IMG/VR virus record: IMGVR_UViG_3300043429_000130
Coordinates: 55,643-119,642 of that record
Reading direction: 5' to 3' (one strand)
Length of the DNA stretch: 64,000 bases
Source of the DNA: a virus
The position numbers were made by a program, and so were the translations under genes. The notes below the pieces were generated by a model. That model was not told where the DNA came from and did no database searches. It worked only from the letters and a program-made list of their open reading frames with translations. The first letter of the stretch is position 1; every line of letters begins with the position of its first letter. Below, in pieces: positions 35,209 through 43,610 of this stretch.

Positions 35209-35496
35209 ATGAAAAGCATAAATCCACGTTTAATAAAAGGCTTTGGTCAAGTCTCTAACGAAGTTATGAGAGACCCAGAACTATCCTTAAAAGACAAAGG
35301 CTTGTATGCATATTTATGTACATTTGCTGGTAGTCAAACTAATGAGTTAACTGTTAGTGTCTACCGTATGGCAGATGAATGTGGTACAAGTCCGTCAACT
35401 ATAAAGAGAAGTATAGAAACTCTTCAGTCTAAAGGAATAATAGATAGATTGTTTATGGGTAAAGGAAAGACCCGTAAGACTATCATCTTAAAATAA
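35209..35496 (+). CDS. Winged-helix DNA-binding protein (HTH_36-like)
   Basis: 95 residues. LSLKDKGLYAYLCTFAGSQT then VYRMADECGTSPSTIKRSIE and LQSKGIID is the winged-helix layout of replication initiator N-termini and related regulators (HTH_36 type). Short length suggests a stand-alone regulator. It lies directly before the large structured block. Confidence 0.7.
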   Translation: MKSINPRLIKGFGQVSNEVMRDPELSLKDKGLYAYLCTFAGSQTNELTVSVYRMADECGTSPSTIKRSIETLQSKGIIDRLFMGKGKTRKTIILK

Positions 35497-35499
35497 CAT

Positions 35500-36195
35500 C
35501 CTCCCAGCACTAATATCACATAGGTGGTAGCCTGCGAAACTATGCACCTGTTGGATGCTAGTGGGAGGGCCCTCTTAAAGGCAAGTGGGACACGTGCACA
35601 TATATTAGGTGTATATACACGCTAGTATATGATTAAGTCCTGTCCCCACGCCAGTCATTGTGCAAGCCTGATCAACAGAGCTAGTAAAGAGCGTACATGG
35701 TAGCGAAAGGTTGAGCTGAGTATGGTAAGGAATTTTCTCCTGCACTGTAGAAATACAGACTATACTAAGTGCTCCCCAAGTGACGTATTCTTGCTGAAAT
35801 GCACTATCCTGTGATAGTCTTGCACAAACCCATTAAGAGTTATGTGATAATATCATATGCAAGCAGCATCCTGCTAAGGTGTGTTTAGCTGTACGGTGTT
35901 ATGCATAACTCTTGTAACGCATTAGCTGATTATAGCAGCCTCAAGTGAGTCTAAAGCCCTCGGCCAGCATTGAACTGTTATAGTAGCTATTTATTAAAAG
36001 GTCTGATCTCAGGAGCTAAGTAGCGTATTAAATATAATTACCTAGGACAAGTATCCGCAAACAGTTCGTGTATAGTTAGTAGTACGACATGATGATAGAG
36101 CTCCGTCAAACGAACAGTATATCAACTTAGTAGCCTGATCAGGACAATGGTAGATCCGTAAGAACTATGGAACCCTGAGATAGACCTTTTTAAAT
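35500..36195 (+). ncRNA. Large structured non-coding RNA candidate
   Basis: About 700 bases with no credible gene, less AT-rich than both flanks. Helices: CCTCCCA/TGGGAGG (35500-35568), GTGGGAC/GTCC-CCAC (35585-35649), AGACTAT/ATAGTCT (35757-35820) enclosing AGTGC/GCACT and CAAG/CTTG, AAGAGTTATG/CATAACTCTT (35835-35913) enclosing AGCAG/CTGCT, GAACTGTT/AACAGTTC (35972-36067) enclosing GCTATTTA/TAAGTAGC with a U-G pair that works only on the plus strand, and TCAGG/CCTGA near the end, before CCTTTTT. Size, multi-branch layout and phage setting recall GOLLD and ROOL RNAs; identity is unproven. Confidence 0.65.
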
Positions 36196-36204
36196 TTTAA
36201 TATT

Positions 36205-36636
36205 ATGACTATAGAAGAACTAATTAACAAGTATCCTAAAATATTTGAAGACTATGAGGGTAATCCAGGTAGAGTAAACTGGTATGGCTTACCTAAAGGT
36301 TGGATATCTATAATAGATAAACTTTGCGGATGTATGCAAAGCTATATAGATAATCATGTTACTTATTCAAAAGATGGTGAATATAGACCACAACAAGTGA
36401 CTTGTTCTCAAATGAAAGAGAAGTTTGGTGGTCTACGCTTTTATACAAATGGTCATGATAATGTCATAGAAGGTATGATTAGCATGGCAGAATACATTTG
36501 TGACAATACCTGTCAGCAATGTAGGTCAGAACAAGATCTTGGTGTTACATCAGGTTGGATAACTGTATTATGCAGAACCTGTGTAATAGAACATGGTGAT
36601 AGAGCAATGAATGCTTGGACACCTCTAACTAAATAA
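36205..36636 (+). CDS. Phage zinc-ribbon protein (EKFGGLRFY type)
   Basis: 143 residues. MKEKFGGLRFYTNGHDNVIE is a recurring phage motif I recall from uncharacterised proteins, followed by CDNTCQQC and CRTC, a four-cysteine metal site. Function unknown. Confidence 0.6.
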   Translation: MTIEELINKYPKIFEDYEGNPGRVNWYGLPKGWISIIDKLCGCMQSYIDNHVTYSKDGEYRPQQVTCSQMKEKFGGLRFYTNGHDNVIEGMISMAEYICDNTCQQCRSEQDLGVTSGWITVLCRTCVIEHGDRAMNAWTPLTK

Positions 36637-36637
36637 A

Positions 36638-36916
36638 ATGGCAGACAAACAATTATTGTTATTATGCAGCTGTTATAGTTGTGAACATCAAATGATAATA
36701 CATTTAGATGAAGGTGGAGATTTATACCCTCCAGAAGCATATGTACATGTACATTTAATTAGACGGTCCTTTTGGTACCGTGTGAAGTATGGTATAAAAT
36801 ATATATTTGGATTTAAATCTAGATACGGTGCATGGGATGAATTTATATTAGATAAAACTCATGCAGACTCACTTAGAGAAATAGCTAAACACTTAGATGA
36901 TGAAACAGTATACTAA
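36638..36916 (+). CDS. Small conserved phage protein
   Basis: 92 residues. Starts with CSCYSCEHQMIIHLDEGG and has VKYGIKYIFGFKSRYGAWDE, a pattern known from phage hypothetical proteins. Begins 1 base after the previous stop; overlaps the next gene by 20 bases. Confidence 0.6.
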   Translation: MADKQLLLLCSCYSCEHQMIIHLDEGGDLYPPEAYVHVHLIRRSFWYRVKYGIKYIFGFKSRYGAWDEFILDKTHADSLREIAKHLDDETVY

Positions 36917-37469
36917 ACTAGTTATACCTAAAGAAACAGCTTGGGAGCATAAAACCTATAAAAGTAGATTCTTAAGAATCATACACTGGCGTATAAAAAA
37001 CTTCTTTCAAGGTATATGGAATGTTATAAGATGGGCACCCACTATTTATAAAGACAAAGATTGGGATGACTATTACATTACTAAAATGCTTCAGAAGAAG
37101 ATTGAGCATCAACGTGCTTATTTAGTAAAAGCTAATAGACATGTACATGTAGACAGAGATAATTTCTGGATGACTGTTGTTCTTAATCTAATAGAACGTA
37201 AGCATGCTGATTATTATGACATGGAACGCTATGACTATATAGTTCTTAATGATGAAGATATACTTGGAGATCCATTATCTGAAACTCTTGATAAGTATAT
37301 TGTAAAATATCCAGGAGCTAAACGAGCAGCTTTAAAAAAGTATAATGAAAATTCACGTTTAGATGATAAAGAAACTATATCTCTGTATATGGGGCATATA
37401 CGTCAAGAAAAATGTGACAATCTAATTTATGAAATTCTTAAAAGACATTCTGCCGAGTGGTGGGACTAA
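36897..37469 (+). CDS. Conserved phage protein of unknown function
   Basis: 190 residues. A basic, aromatic N-terminus (RIIHWRIKNFFQGIWNVIRW) precedes WDDYYITKMLQKKIEHQRAY, which recurs in phage proteins by recollection. ATG at 36,897 or 36,900. No enzyme motif. Confidence 0.55.
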   Translation: MMKQYTKLVIPKETAWEHKTYKSRFLRIIHWRIKNFFQGIWNVIRWAPTIYKDKDWDDYYITKMLQKKIEHQRAYLVKANRHVHVDRDNFWMTVVLNLIERKHADYYDMERYDYIVLNDEDILGDPLSETLDKYIVKYPGAKRAALKKYNENSRLDDKETISLYMGHIRQEKCDNLIYEILKRHSAEWWD

Positions 37470-37481
37470 ATAACAACACAC

Positions 37482-38537
37482 ATGAATAACGTCTGGACAC
37501 AATCAGCCAACAACTTTGCTTTAAAAGAGATTAGTCAACAGGTACCTTTATTACCTGTAGGTATATACAAATACCAGTTAGACCAGTTTGAGAATCCATA
37601 TCTTACACAGATTACAGATAAGTTTCACTTTCCATATAAGATATATGGTATAGAACGTGCTTTTATAGACCGTGTAAAACGCTCATGGCAAGAAACTACT
37701 GGAAACTTTGGTGTATTACTTAATGGTGTTAAGGGTACAGGTAAGACTGTTACTGCAGAAATGATCTGTAATGAGATGAACCTACCAGTTATCATCATTC
37801 CTTTTCACCATAAATCTATAGTATCCTTCTTAAACGAGATACAACAAGACGTTATTGTCTTTATAGATGAGTTTGAGAAAATCTATGATGGATATAACAA
37901 CTCATTACTTCCTATCATGGATGGTGCATTAAAGACTAAGCATAGACTTATGTTCTTGCTTACTACTAATGAACTACGTATTGAGCGTAACTTATTACAG
38001 CGTCCAAGCCGTATTAGATATGTAAAGACATTTGATGATATGACTCTTAATGTAATTATGCAAGTAGTAGATGATACTCTTCTTCATCCAGAATTACGTG
38101 AGTGTACAATCAAAATGATTTCTGAGCTACCTATTATTACTATGGACTTAGTTAAGTCTATTGTACAAGAAGTAAACATCCATCATGAAGATCCACAAAT
38201 CTTTAAACCAATCTTTAATGTACATGCAGATAGAGATGACCTCTACAATGTTTACAAATTGACAGATAATGGTACAAAAGAAGAAGTGGATACTTTTACA
38301 ACCATTGAGCCAAGATGGATTACAGCTCAAGGATCTGTTGGTAATGACTTCTATATAGGACATTCTTATAAAGGTAGGATTGTATCTGTTATATCTGAAA
38401 GTCAATTAGTTGTAAAAGAATATACCACTGAGAAATCAGCTGATGGCACTAGTTTAGAAGAATTTGAAGAGGATATAATTTATTTCTTAGAGAAGACTAA
38501 CAAAACTCATAGATCATTTAACTCTTATGCATTCTAA
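37482..38537 (+). CDS. AAA+ ATPase
   Basis: 351 residues. Walker A GVKGTGKT (82-89), Walker B VIVFIDEFEK (about 124-133), sensor-1-like FLLTTNEL, and an arginine-containing QRPSRIRY. The C-terminal 120 residues are a beta-rich extension (SYKGRIVSVISESQLVVKEY) unusual for a simple AAA+. It probably remodels a protein or DNA complex; target unknown. Confidence 0.75.
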   Translation: MNNVWTQSANNFALKEISQQVPLLPVGIYKYQLDQFENPYLTQITDKFHFPYKIYGIERAFIDRVKRSWQETTGNFGVLLNGVKGTGKTVTAEMICNEMNLPVIIIPFHHKSIVSFLNEIQQDVIVFIDEFEKIYDGYNNSLLPIMDGALKTKHRLMFLLTTNELRIERNLLQRPSRIRYVKTFDDMTLNVIMQVVDDTLLHPELRECTIKMISELPIITMDLVKSIVQEVNIHHEDPQIFKPIFNVHADRDDLYNVYKLTDNGTKEEVDTFTTIEPRWITAQGSVGNDFYIGHSYKGRIVSVISESQLVVKEYTTEKSADGTSLEEFEEDIIYFLEKTNKTHRSFNSYAF

Positions 38538-38539
38538 TT

Positions 38540-38800
38540 ATGACAGATCAACAGTTTATAGAAATTAAGAATGAGTATCTTCAGAACATGAAAGAAATGT
38601 TGTTAGAGACTGGTAATATACAACCAACTGTAACAATCATAGCTGATCATTTAGAAGAGAATAAGCCCGCTATTGTACATATACCTCTTCCTGAAAAGAT
38701 AGCAAACTCAGACAGCGGCAAACAGATGTTTGTAGATAAAATGATACCTGAGATAGCTGTGAAAGTAAAGGAAAGATTTAGTATAAAAGCAGTGGCTTAG
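38540..38800 (+). CDS. Small unknown protein
   Basis: 86 residues, helical N-terminus and VTIIADHLEENKPAIVHIPL. Starts 2 bases after the ATPase stop, so likely cotranscribed and perhaps a partner. Confidence 0.5.
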   Translation: MTDQQFIEIKNEYLQNMKEMLLETGNIQPTVTIIADHLEENKPAIVHIPLPEKIANSDSGKQMFVDKMIPEIAVKVKERFSIKAVA

Positions 38801-38815
38801 GCCTCAGAAGCTTGG

Positions 38816-39076
38816 ATGCGTGAGTCTCCAGCAGATGACTTTGACCCAAAAGTAGATGACTACAAGAAAATACCTATTAAAAAAGAAATTCTAATATTAA
38901 CCATAGATACAGGAGCTAAAATAGAAAGCTATGTGTATGAAATAATTAGATTGTCTGTCTCTCCTACAGGAGACTTGGTAGAAGATATAGAACTTGTAGA
39001 TATGCCTGAGTTAAGTAATCAGTTTGCTGAAAATGGAGGCAGATTTGGTAACTTATATAAAAAGTTTACAGCTTAA
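38816..39076 (+). CDS. Small unknown protein
   Basis: 86 residues with MRESPADDFDPKVDDYKKIP at the start and a beta-rich centre. No family recognised. Confidence 0.45.
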   Translation: MRESPADDFDPKVDDYKKIPIKKEILILTIDTGAKIESYVYEIIRLSVSPTGDLVEDIELVDMPELSNQFAENGGRFGNLYKKFTA

Positions 39077-39090
39077 ATAAATTTATAATT

Positions 39091-39261
39091 ATGATTGAAT
39101 GGCTTAAAAGCTTATTTACAAGCTATAAGAAAGTAAAAGAGCTTGAGAAAGAAGTAGAAGTACTTAATGAAAAGATATCTGAGAAACAAGATATTATCAA
39201 TAAGACCAATGCTTATTGGAAGAAAAAGTTCTATAACCAGAACAAAAAGGTTAAAGAGTAA
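39091..39261 (+). CDS. Small coiled-coil protein
   Basis: 56 residues, MIEWLKSLFTSYKKVKELEK then EVEVLNEKISEKQDI, a clear heptad pattern, basic C-terminus. The leader TAAATTTATAATT fits this phage. Confidence 0.5.
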   Translation: MIEWLKSLFTSYKKVKELEKEVEVLNEKISEKQDIINKTNAYWKKKFYNQNKKVKE

Positions 39262-39266
39262 CACCT

Positions 39267-39283
39267 TATAGCTCTATTATCCG
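39267..39283 (+). promoter_or_regulatory. Repeated 17-base element (copy 3)
   Basis: TATAGCTCTATTATCCG is the exact complement of CGGATAATAGAGCTATA at 20,076-20,092 and lies 72 bases before the gene at 39,355. Orientation relative to the following gene matches that at the scaffold gene. Confidence 0.35.
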
Positions 39284-39354
39284 TAGTTTATCTATATAGT
39301 AGTTGTATGTATTATTATTATACTTAGTTTTATGATAGTTAAACTATCCATGAA

Positions 39355-39618
39355 ATGCTCTATCAACTACCTAACGGAAGGGTAATAGAAATAAGTACCG
39401 AGCAGTATTTTGAAATGACTGATGAAGAGCTTGAGTATCTCATAGCTTATAATTATGGTGACACATTAGAAGATCCATGGTTTGGCTCCGTTATACAAAA
39501 GAAATCTTCAGCTGTTTATGAAGAAGAAACTCCTGATGTACTACCTGACTTGACTAATATATCAAATGAAGATAAGATTAGTTATACAGATATAGACTAT
39601 CAACCTGAAGAAGAATAA
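39355..39618 (+). CDS. Conserved small phage protein
   Basis: 87 residues. MLYQLPNGRVIEISTEQYFE followed by MTDEELEYLIAYNYGD is a pattern I recall from Bacteroidota phages. Acidic tail. A GATAGT/ACTATC hairpin sits just upstream. Confidence 0.6.
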   Translation: MLYQLPNGRVIEISTEQYFEMTDEELEYLIAYNYGDTLEDPWFGSVIQKKSSAVYEEETPDVLPDLTNISNEDKISYTDIDYQPEEE

Positions 39619-39642
39619 TTAATTCCTATGTTAAACTTGTAT

Positions 39643-39671
39643 GCCTCTAGAGAAATCTAGGGGCTTTTTTA
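39643..39671 (+). terminator. Rho-independent terminator
   Basis: GCCTCTAGA pairs with TCTAGGGGC (one mismatch), followed by TTTTTT. Confidence 0.8.
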
Positions 39672-39693
39672 TTTATTTTAAAACAATGTTCGT

Positions 39694-40197
39694 ATGAAAC
39701 AAAGTAAAGTTAGAGTTACCGCAGATACAAATGGTAACGTAATTGGGGTATCCCAAAACAACCCAGAGTACGGATACGTACGTGTTGAGCAATCAGTTAC
39801 ACAAATCAGTGAAGCTGGTTGGTTAAAGCCAGTAAAACGCTCAGCATTAATTAAGGGTAAAGTAGAAGACTTAGCACAAGCTGGGTTTGTAGAAGGCTAT
39901 GAGCTTTCAGGTAAAATTATTGTAAAAGAATCTCTTACACCGTTCAATCCTGAGAATCCTGATAAGGATCTTAAGATTGCAGGTCAAACAGGTGTAGTAT
40001 GTAGAATAGATGATCAACCTATCTATCGTCAAACATTCTTTACTTCTAATCAAGATGCATATGATGAGCTTATTACTCATGATAACAGTATTGAGATTAA
40101 AGAAGTACAAGTTGCACAAAAACAAATTAGTTCTCTTAAAAACAGTGCTCTTGCGGACTTAGGACGTAAGATCTTAGCTGAAGAGACTACTTTATAA
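39694..40197 (+). CDS. Conserved phage protein of unknown function
   Basis: 167 residues. NGNVIGVSQNNPEYGYVRVE and KIAGQTGVVCRIDDQPIYRQ suggest a compact beta protein. Bounded by terminators, so a separate and probably well-expressed transcript; codons are less AT-rich than in neighbours. Possibly nucleic-acid binding; not proven. Confidence 0.6.
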   Translation: MKQSKVRVTADTNGNVIGVSQNNPEYGYVRVEQSVTQISEAGWLKPVKRSALIKGKVEDLAQAGFVEGYELSGKIIVKESLTPFNPENPDKDLKIAGQTGVVCRIDDQPIYRQTFFTSNQDAYDELITHDNSIEIKEVQVAQKQISSLKNSALADLGRKILAEETTL

Positions 40198-40205
40198 TTG
40201 TAATA

Positions 40206-40235
40206 AGAGGGCTCAGAAATGAGCTCTCTTTTTTA
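40206..40235 (+). terminator. Rho-independent terminator
   Basis: AGAGGGCTCA/TGAGCTCTCT with one mismatch, GAAA loop, then a run of T. Confidence 0.85.
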
Positions 40236-40271
40236 TACCAATCCATTAATGTCCTAACAATCTACATCCAC

Positions 40272-40793
40272 ATGCACAACCCAAACAAAACAGTGTCAGC
40301 TAACTCTAAAGGCATAGTAGTGTCTTTTGGAGATGTGAACAAGCACAGATTCATAAAGTATGAGTCTACAGCTGTTCAACAAATTCAACTTTATGGTACA
40401 GTTAAGTATCAGAAGATTGAACACCCGGGATTTACACCTATACAAGAACAGCTATATGCTGAAGCCTTGTATGGTTTAAACTTCTACACTGCACAGGAGC
40501 TTAAAGCTATGCCTGCAGAAAAGAAGAGAAGTGTAATTGTTCTCTACACAAGAGTACAAAAACTACTTAACAGATGGAAGCAAGAAATCATATGCAAACA
40601 AGTAGATAGTCTACTATTAGCTATGTTTCCTAACTCTCCTATAGTAAAATTTCTTTCTGAAAATGAATACTATGACAAAGATCTTGAATGTCCTATGTCC
40701 CTTAGAGACCTTGGCATAACAAGTGAAACTGCTATAGCAGAAAGACTAGTACAAGCTAAATTATTACCTTACAATTTTTTCAAACTAACTTAA
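40272..40793 (+). CDS. Unknown helical protein
   Basis: 173 residues. An N-terminal beta part (KGIVVSFGDVNKHRFIKYES) and a helical C-terminal part (KKRSVIVLYTRVQKLLNRWK). Follows a terminator, so it starts a new operon with the next genes. Not recognised. Confidence 0.55.
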   Translation: MHNPNKTVSANSKGIVVSFGDVNKHRFIKYESTAVQQIQLYGTVKYQKIEHPGFTPIQEQLYAEALYGLNFYTAQELKAMPAEKKRSVIVLYTRVQKLLNRWKQEIICKQVDSLLLAMFPNSPIVKFLSENEYYDKDLECPMSLRDLGITSETAIAERLVQAKLLPYNFFKLT

Positions 40794-40800
40794 TTAAAAG

Positions 40801-41037
40801 ATGCAATATACATTTGTTATTAATGGAACATCACAACTAGTTCTTATTCCAGAGAATGATCTAGATAGAATGATGTTAGAAAGAACCCTTGAAGCTGGTG
40901 CTACAATAGAGGTGGAAAAAATATCACAACCTGTGAGTATTTTAGGTAAGCCAGTTATGGATAGTTATGTATTAAAGCGTAAATTACATTCTACTCAAAC
41001 AGCTTTAAATACTAAAAATGATCCAACCGAAGCTTAA
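40801..41037 (+). CDS. Small unknown protein
   Basis: 78 residues, beta-rich (YTFVINGTSQLVLIPENDLD). Overlaps the HNH-like gene by 20 bases in a different frame. Confidence 0.5.
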   Translation: MQYTFVINGTSQLVLIPENDLDRMMLERTLEAGATIEVEKISQPVSILGKPVMDSYVLKRKLHSTQTALNTKNDPTEA

Positions 41038-41401
41038 ACAGTGTGCTGGTTGTAACCAGATGAAACACATATGGAAGTCTCAAGGAAAAGATAAATACTG
41101 CAAGGAATGCTGGTATAGTATTGAGAAACCTAAGTCTATAGCTCCTGTATCTAAAAAGATGCGGGAGACTATAGATCAGTATTCTAAAATACGTACTGCA
41201 TACCTTGTAGTTAACTCTTCTTGTAAAGCAAGACTTCAAGGATGTACTAGTGCAGCTACAGAAGTACATCATAAAGCAGGTAGAGGTGAAAACCATCTAC
41301 GCATTGCTACATGGTTACCTGTATGTAGAAACTGCCACACATGGATAGAGCTTCATCCTAATGAAGCTAAAGAACTTGGATTATCTGAAAACAGATTGTA
41401 A
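41018..41401 (+). CDS. HNH-like zinc protein
   Basis: 127 residues. N-terminal zinc ribbon CAGCNQMKHIW ... CKECW, then a CTSAATEVHHKAGRGENHLR segment and VCRNCHTWIELHPNEAKELG. The HH, CxxC and C-terminal H/N positions match a compact HNH nuclease of the NinG-like or phage HNH type. It could nick DNA in recombination or be a homing-type enzyme. Confidence 0.65.
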   Translation: MIQPKLKQCAGCNQMKHIWKSQGKDKYCKECWYSIEKPKSIAPVSKKMRETIDQYSKIRTAYLVVNSSCKARLQGCTSAATEVHHKAGRGENHLRIATWLPVCRNCHTWIELHPNEAKELGLSENRL

Positions 41402-41526
41402 TGAAAAATAATCAAAAACGTAAAGACCAAGTTAATGCTGGAGCTTATGATGGTAGATACCGCACTAAAGTTGTGGTAGATAAAAAAAAGAAAGCTAAGC
41501 GTAACTGGGCTCGTAAAAACAAATAA
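41401..41526 (+). CDS. Very basic small protein
   Basis: 41 residues, MKNNQKRKDQVNAGAYDGRY ... RNWARKNK, one third Lys/Arg. Its start overlaps the HNH stop by one base. Possibly RNA or DNA binding. Confidence 0.5.
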   Translation: MKNNQKRKDQVNAGAYDGRYRTKVVVDKKKKAKRNWARKNK

Positions 41527-41529
41527 CCT

Positions 41530-41988
41530 ATGAAAAAAGAATTTATCCCTTATGAACAAGCATTGGAACTTAAAGAATTAGGTTTTGGTGAAGATACAGT
41601 AGCTATTTATGATCAATCTAAAGAGTTAGAAAATACTTTATTTAGTACTGGGTTTGAATTAAAAGCACCACTATACCAACAAGCATTTAGATGGCTTAGA
41701 AATCAGTACATCACAAAAAGGTCTATTAATGAAAGAGGAGATTATATTGAAGGAAATTTCTTTATGTTACCATTAATTTTCCCTAATGGATATGAAATTA
41801 AACTACTAAAGCCATCAACTTCTTATACAATAGTAGGTGGTAGAGAAATACCATTTTACGCAAAACCAGAAGCTGTGTATAAAGAAACTACTGAATCATA
41901 TGAAAGTGCAGAACTTGCTTGTCTTAAAAAATTAATTGAAATAGTTAAAGGTAAAGAGGTAGCTATCTGCTGCCATACTAATAGCTAA
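41530..41988 (+). CDS. Phage family protein, paralogue of 42795-43193
   Basis: 152 residues. YEQALELKELGFGEDTVAIY, APLYQQAFRWLRNQY and a C-terminal EAxLACLKKLIEI-like helix are shared with the second copy. This type recurs on Bacteroidota phages and prophages by recollection; function unknown. Leader AAATAACCTATG, repeated at 42,002. Confidence 0.6.
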   Translation: MKKEFIPYEQALELKELGFGEDTVAIYDQSKELENTLFSTGFELKAPLYQQAFRWLRNQYITKRSINERGDYIEGNFFMLPLIFPNGYEIKLLKPSTSYTIVGGREIPFYAKPEAVYKETTESYESAELACLKKLIEIVKGKEVAICCHTNS

Positions 41989-42001
41989 AAACAAATAACC
42001 T

Positions 42002-42205
42002 ATGAAAAGATTAATTGTCTTATTAGTATTATTTACAAGCTGTAGTGTAACTACTCCCTCTGAAGATATGGAAAGTCTTCAAAAGAAATATGATGTAGTA
42101 TATCGTATATCTAATCATGAATACATAGTTATTGACTCTCTAGGTACATATGATATAAGAGTAGAAGATGACGGTACACCTTATTCCAAAGTTAAAATTA
42201 AATAA
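42002..42205 (+). CDS. Small lipoprotein
   Basis: 67 residues: MKRLIVLLVLFTSCSVTTPS, a basic start, hydrophobic core, and Cys after FTS, a standard Bacteroidota lipobox. The soluble part is small and acidic. Likely an outer- or inner-envelope lipoprotein, perhaps for exclusion. Confidence 0.65.
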   Translation: MKRLIVLLVLFTSCSVTTPSEDMESLQKKYDVVYRISNHEYIVIDSLGTYDIRVEDDGTPYSKVKIK

Positions 42206-42208
42206 TCT

Positions 42209-42394
42209 ATGAAAGAGTATATGATCATAAGTGGTATAATAACACTTATTCTTGCAATTCATAGAGCTATTAAAACCTCTGCTAGTATAAGTATACTTGA
42301 TCTTATGGGTTTAATTTTTGGTAGTTTGATAATTGGTTGGTGTATACTTCCTATACTTGTGATAGTTTTATTAGATGAAATTAAAATCAGATAA
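42209..42394 (+). CDS. Small two-helix membrane protein
   Basis: 61 residues with two hydrophobic segments (MIISGIITLILAIHRA and LMGLIFGSLIIGWCILPILV). Adjacent to the lipoprotein gene with 3 bases between. Confidence 0.55.
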   Translation: MKEYMIISGIITLILAIHRAIKTSASISILDLMGLIFGSLIIGWCILPILVIVLLDEIKIR

Positions 42395-42397
42395 CTT

Positions 42398-42805
42398 ATG
42401 GAAGAAGATAAATTATTAGACTATTTTTATCCGGATAAACTCTTAGATGAGGATGGCTATCCTACTACAGAAGCTCTTTTATATATTAGAAACTGGGGCA
42501 CTGAAACAGTAGATGGTGACTATAGATTTGGTAAATGGTTTACTACTCCTGAAATGTATCCATTAATAGATTACATAAAGTCAATCTATACATATGATGA
42601 TGCTATTAGAGAAGAAGATGGATTATTAGAAATTCACACTTTTGGTTGGTCTGGAAACGAAGAAATTATTTATGAGCTTAAGAAAACTAGCTTATGGATG
42701 TTTAAATTTGTAGCACAACAAACGGGTGGACACTATTACTTCTGTCTTGATAGTGATAGTGAATATACATGGTCTGTAGAAAAAGTCAAAAGATATGAGC
42801 AGTAA
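42398..42805 (+). CDS. Unknown acidic protein
   Basis: 135 residues. DEDGYPTTEALLYIRNWGTE and GGHYYFCLDSDSEYTWSVEK are the most regular parts. Overlaps the next start by 11 bases. No family known to me. Confidence 0.5.
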   Translation: MEEDKLLDYFYPDKLLDEDGYPTTEALLYIRNWGTETVDGDYRFGKWFTTPEMYPLIDYIKSIYTYDDAIREEDGLLEIHTFGWSGNEEIIYELKKTSLWMFKFVAQQTGGHYYFCLDSDSEYTWSVEKVKRYEQ

Positions 42806-43193
42806 TACAAAAGAACCAGAAAAGGATATTATATCTTTCGATCAAGCACTAGAACTATGTAGCCTTGGGTTTGATGAACCTACATTCTGTATGTATGAAA
42901 TAGAAAATAGACAGCTATGCCTGTGTTATTTAGATGAAGAAGGTTTATACATGCCTGATAAAGACTTACATGCTCCTACTAAAAGCCAAGTATTTAGATG
43001 GTTTAGAGAGAAGTATGATTTAGTATCTTGGGTATCACTTGGCTCTCAAAATAGTAGAGAGTATATTTTTGGTATTTTAACAGACTCCACTTTTATTGGT
43101 AGTTGGAATACTAACTTTTCTACCTACGAAGAAGCAGAGAATGCGTGTATAGATAAACTTATTTCAATCTGTAAACAACAAGATAATGACTGA
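42795..43193 (+). CDS. Paralogue of the protein at 41530-41988
   Basis: 132 residues. SFDQALELCSLGFDEPTFCM, KSQVFRWFREKYDL and YEEAENACIDKLISI match the earlier copy in order and spacing. The middle differs. Tandem duplication followed by divergence is likely. Confidence 0.6.
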   Translation: MSSNTKEPEKDIISFDQALELCSLGFDEPTFCMYEIENRQLCLCYLDEEGLYMPDKDLHAPTKSQVFRWFREKYDLVSWVSLGSQNSREYIFGILTDSTFIGSWNTNFSTYEEAENACIDKLISICKQQDND

Positions 43194-43389
43194 AGATGAA
43201 GTATATAGTGCTATAGAAAACACTATCATAAAATGGGTTATTGATGGTACTAAAACAGCAGGTTCTTTAACAAGAGAGATTATGCCAATCGTAAAAAAGT
43301 ATAAACCAACTCCTTACCAGGAACATCGTAAGCTTAAAGATGAGTGGGGTAATACCGACTGGAGAGACACAGGTGAAATGGGAGGCTAA
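43186..43389 (+). CDS. Small unknown protein
   Basis: 67 residues, helical start (DEVYSAIENTIIKWVIDGTK). Overlaps the preceding stop by 8 bases. Confidence 0.5.
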   Translation: MTEDEVYSAIENTIIKWVIDGTKTAGSLTREIMPIVKKYKPTPYQEHRKLKDEWGNTDWRDTGEMGG

Positions 43390-43400
43390 ATAACAAGAAG

Positions 43401-43610
43401 ATGGCAGAACTAAGTAAACAAGATGTAGTTAATGACCAATACTATATTTCTACTACAGCTTCTCTTAGTGGGGAAGGTAAGTATCTAAGTACAGTGTTTG
43501 GCTACCACAATAAGAAAATTATGTGGTCAAAGGTGTATAAACAAGTATACTATGCTACTGTAAAAGAAGCAGAAGAAGGTCATAAAGAGCTTAAAAAACA
43601 ATATTCGTAA
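43401..43610 (+). CDS. Small unknown protein
   Basis: 69 residues, beta-rich (YYISTTASLSGEGKYLSTVF). Stop and next start overlap by one base. Confidence 0.5.
   Translation: MAELSKQDVVNDQYYISTTASLSGEGKYLSTVFGYHNKKIMWSKVYKQVYYATVKEAEEGHKELKKQYS

Noticed and set aside
35668-35715. Hammerhead-like ribozyme (CTGATCA ... GCGAAAG)
   Set aside because: The core CTGATGA is not matched and the flanking stems do not form.
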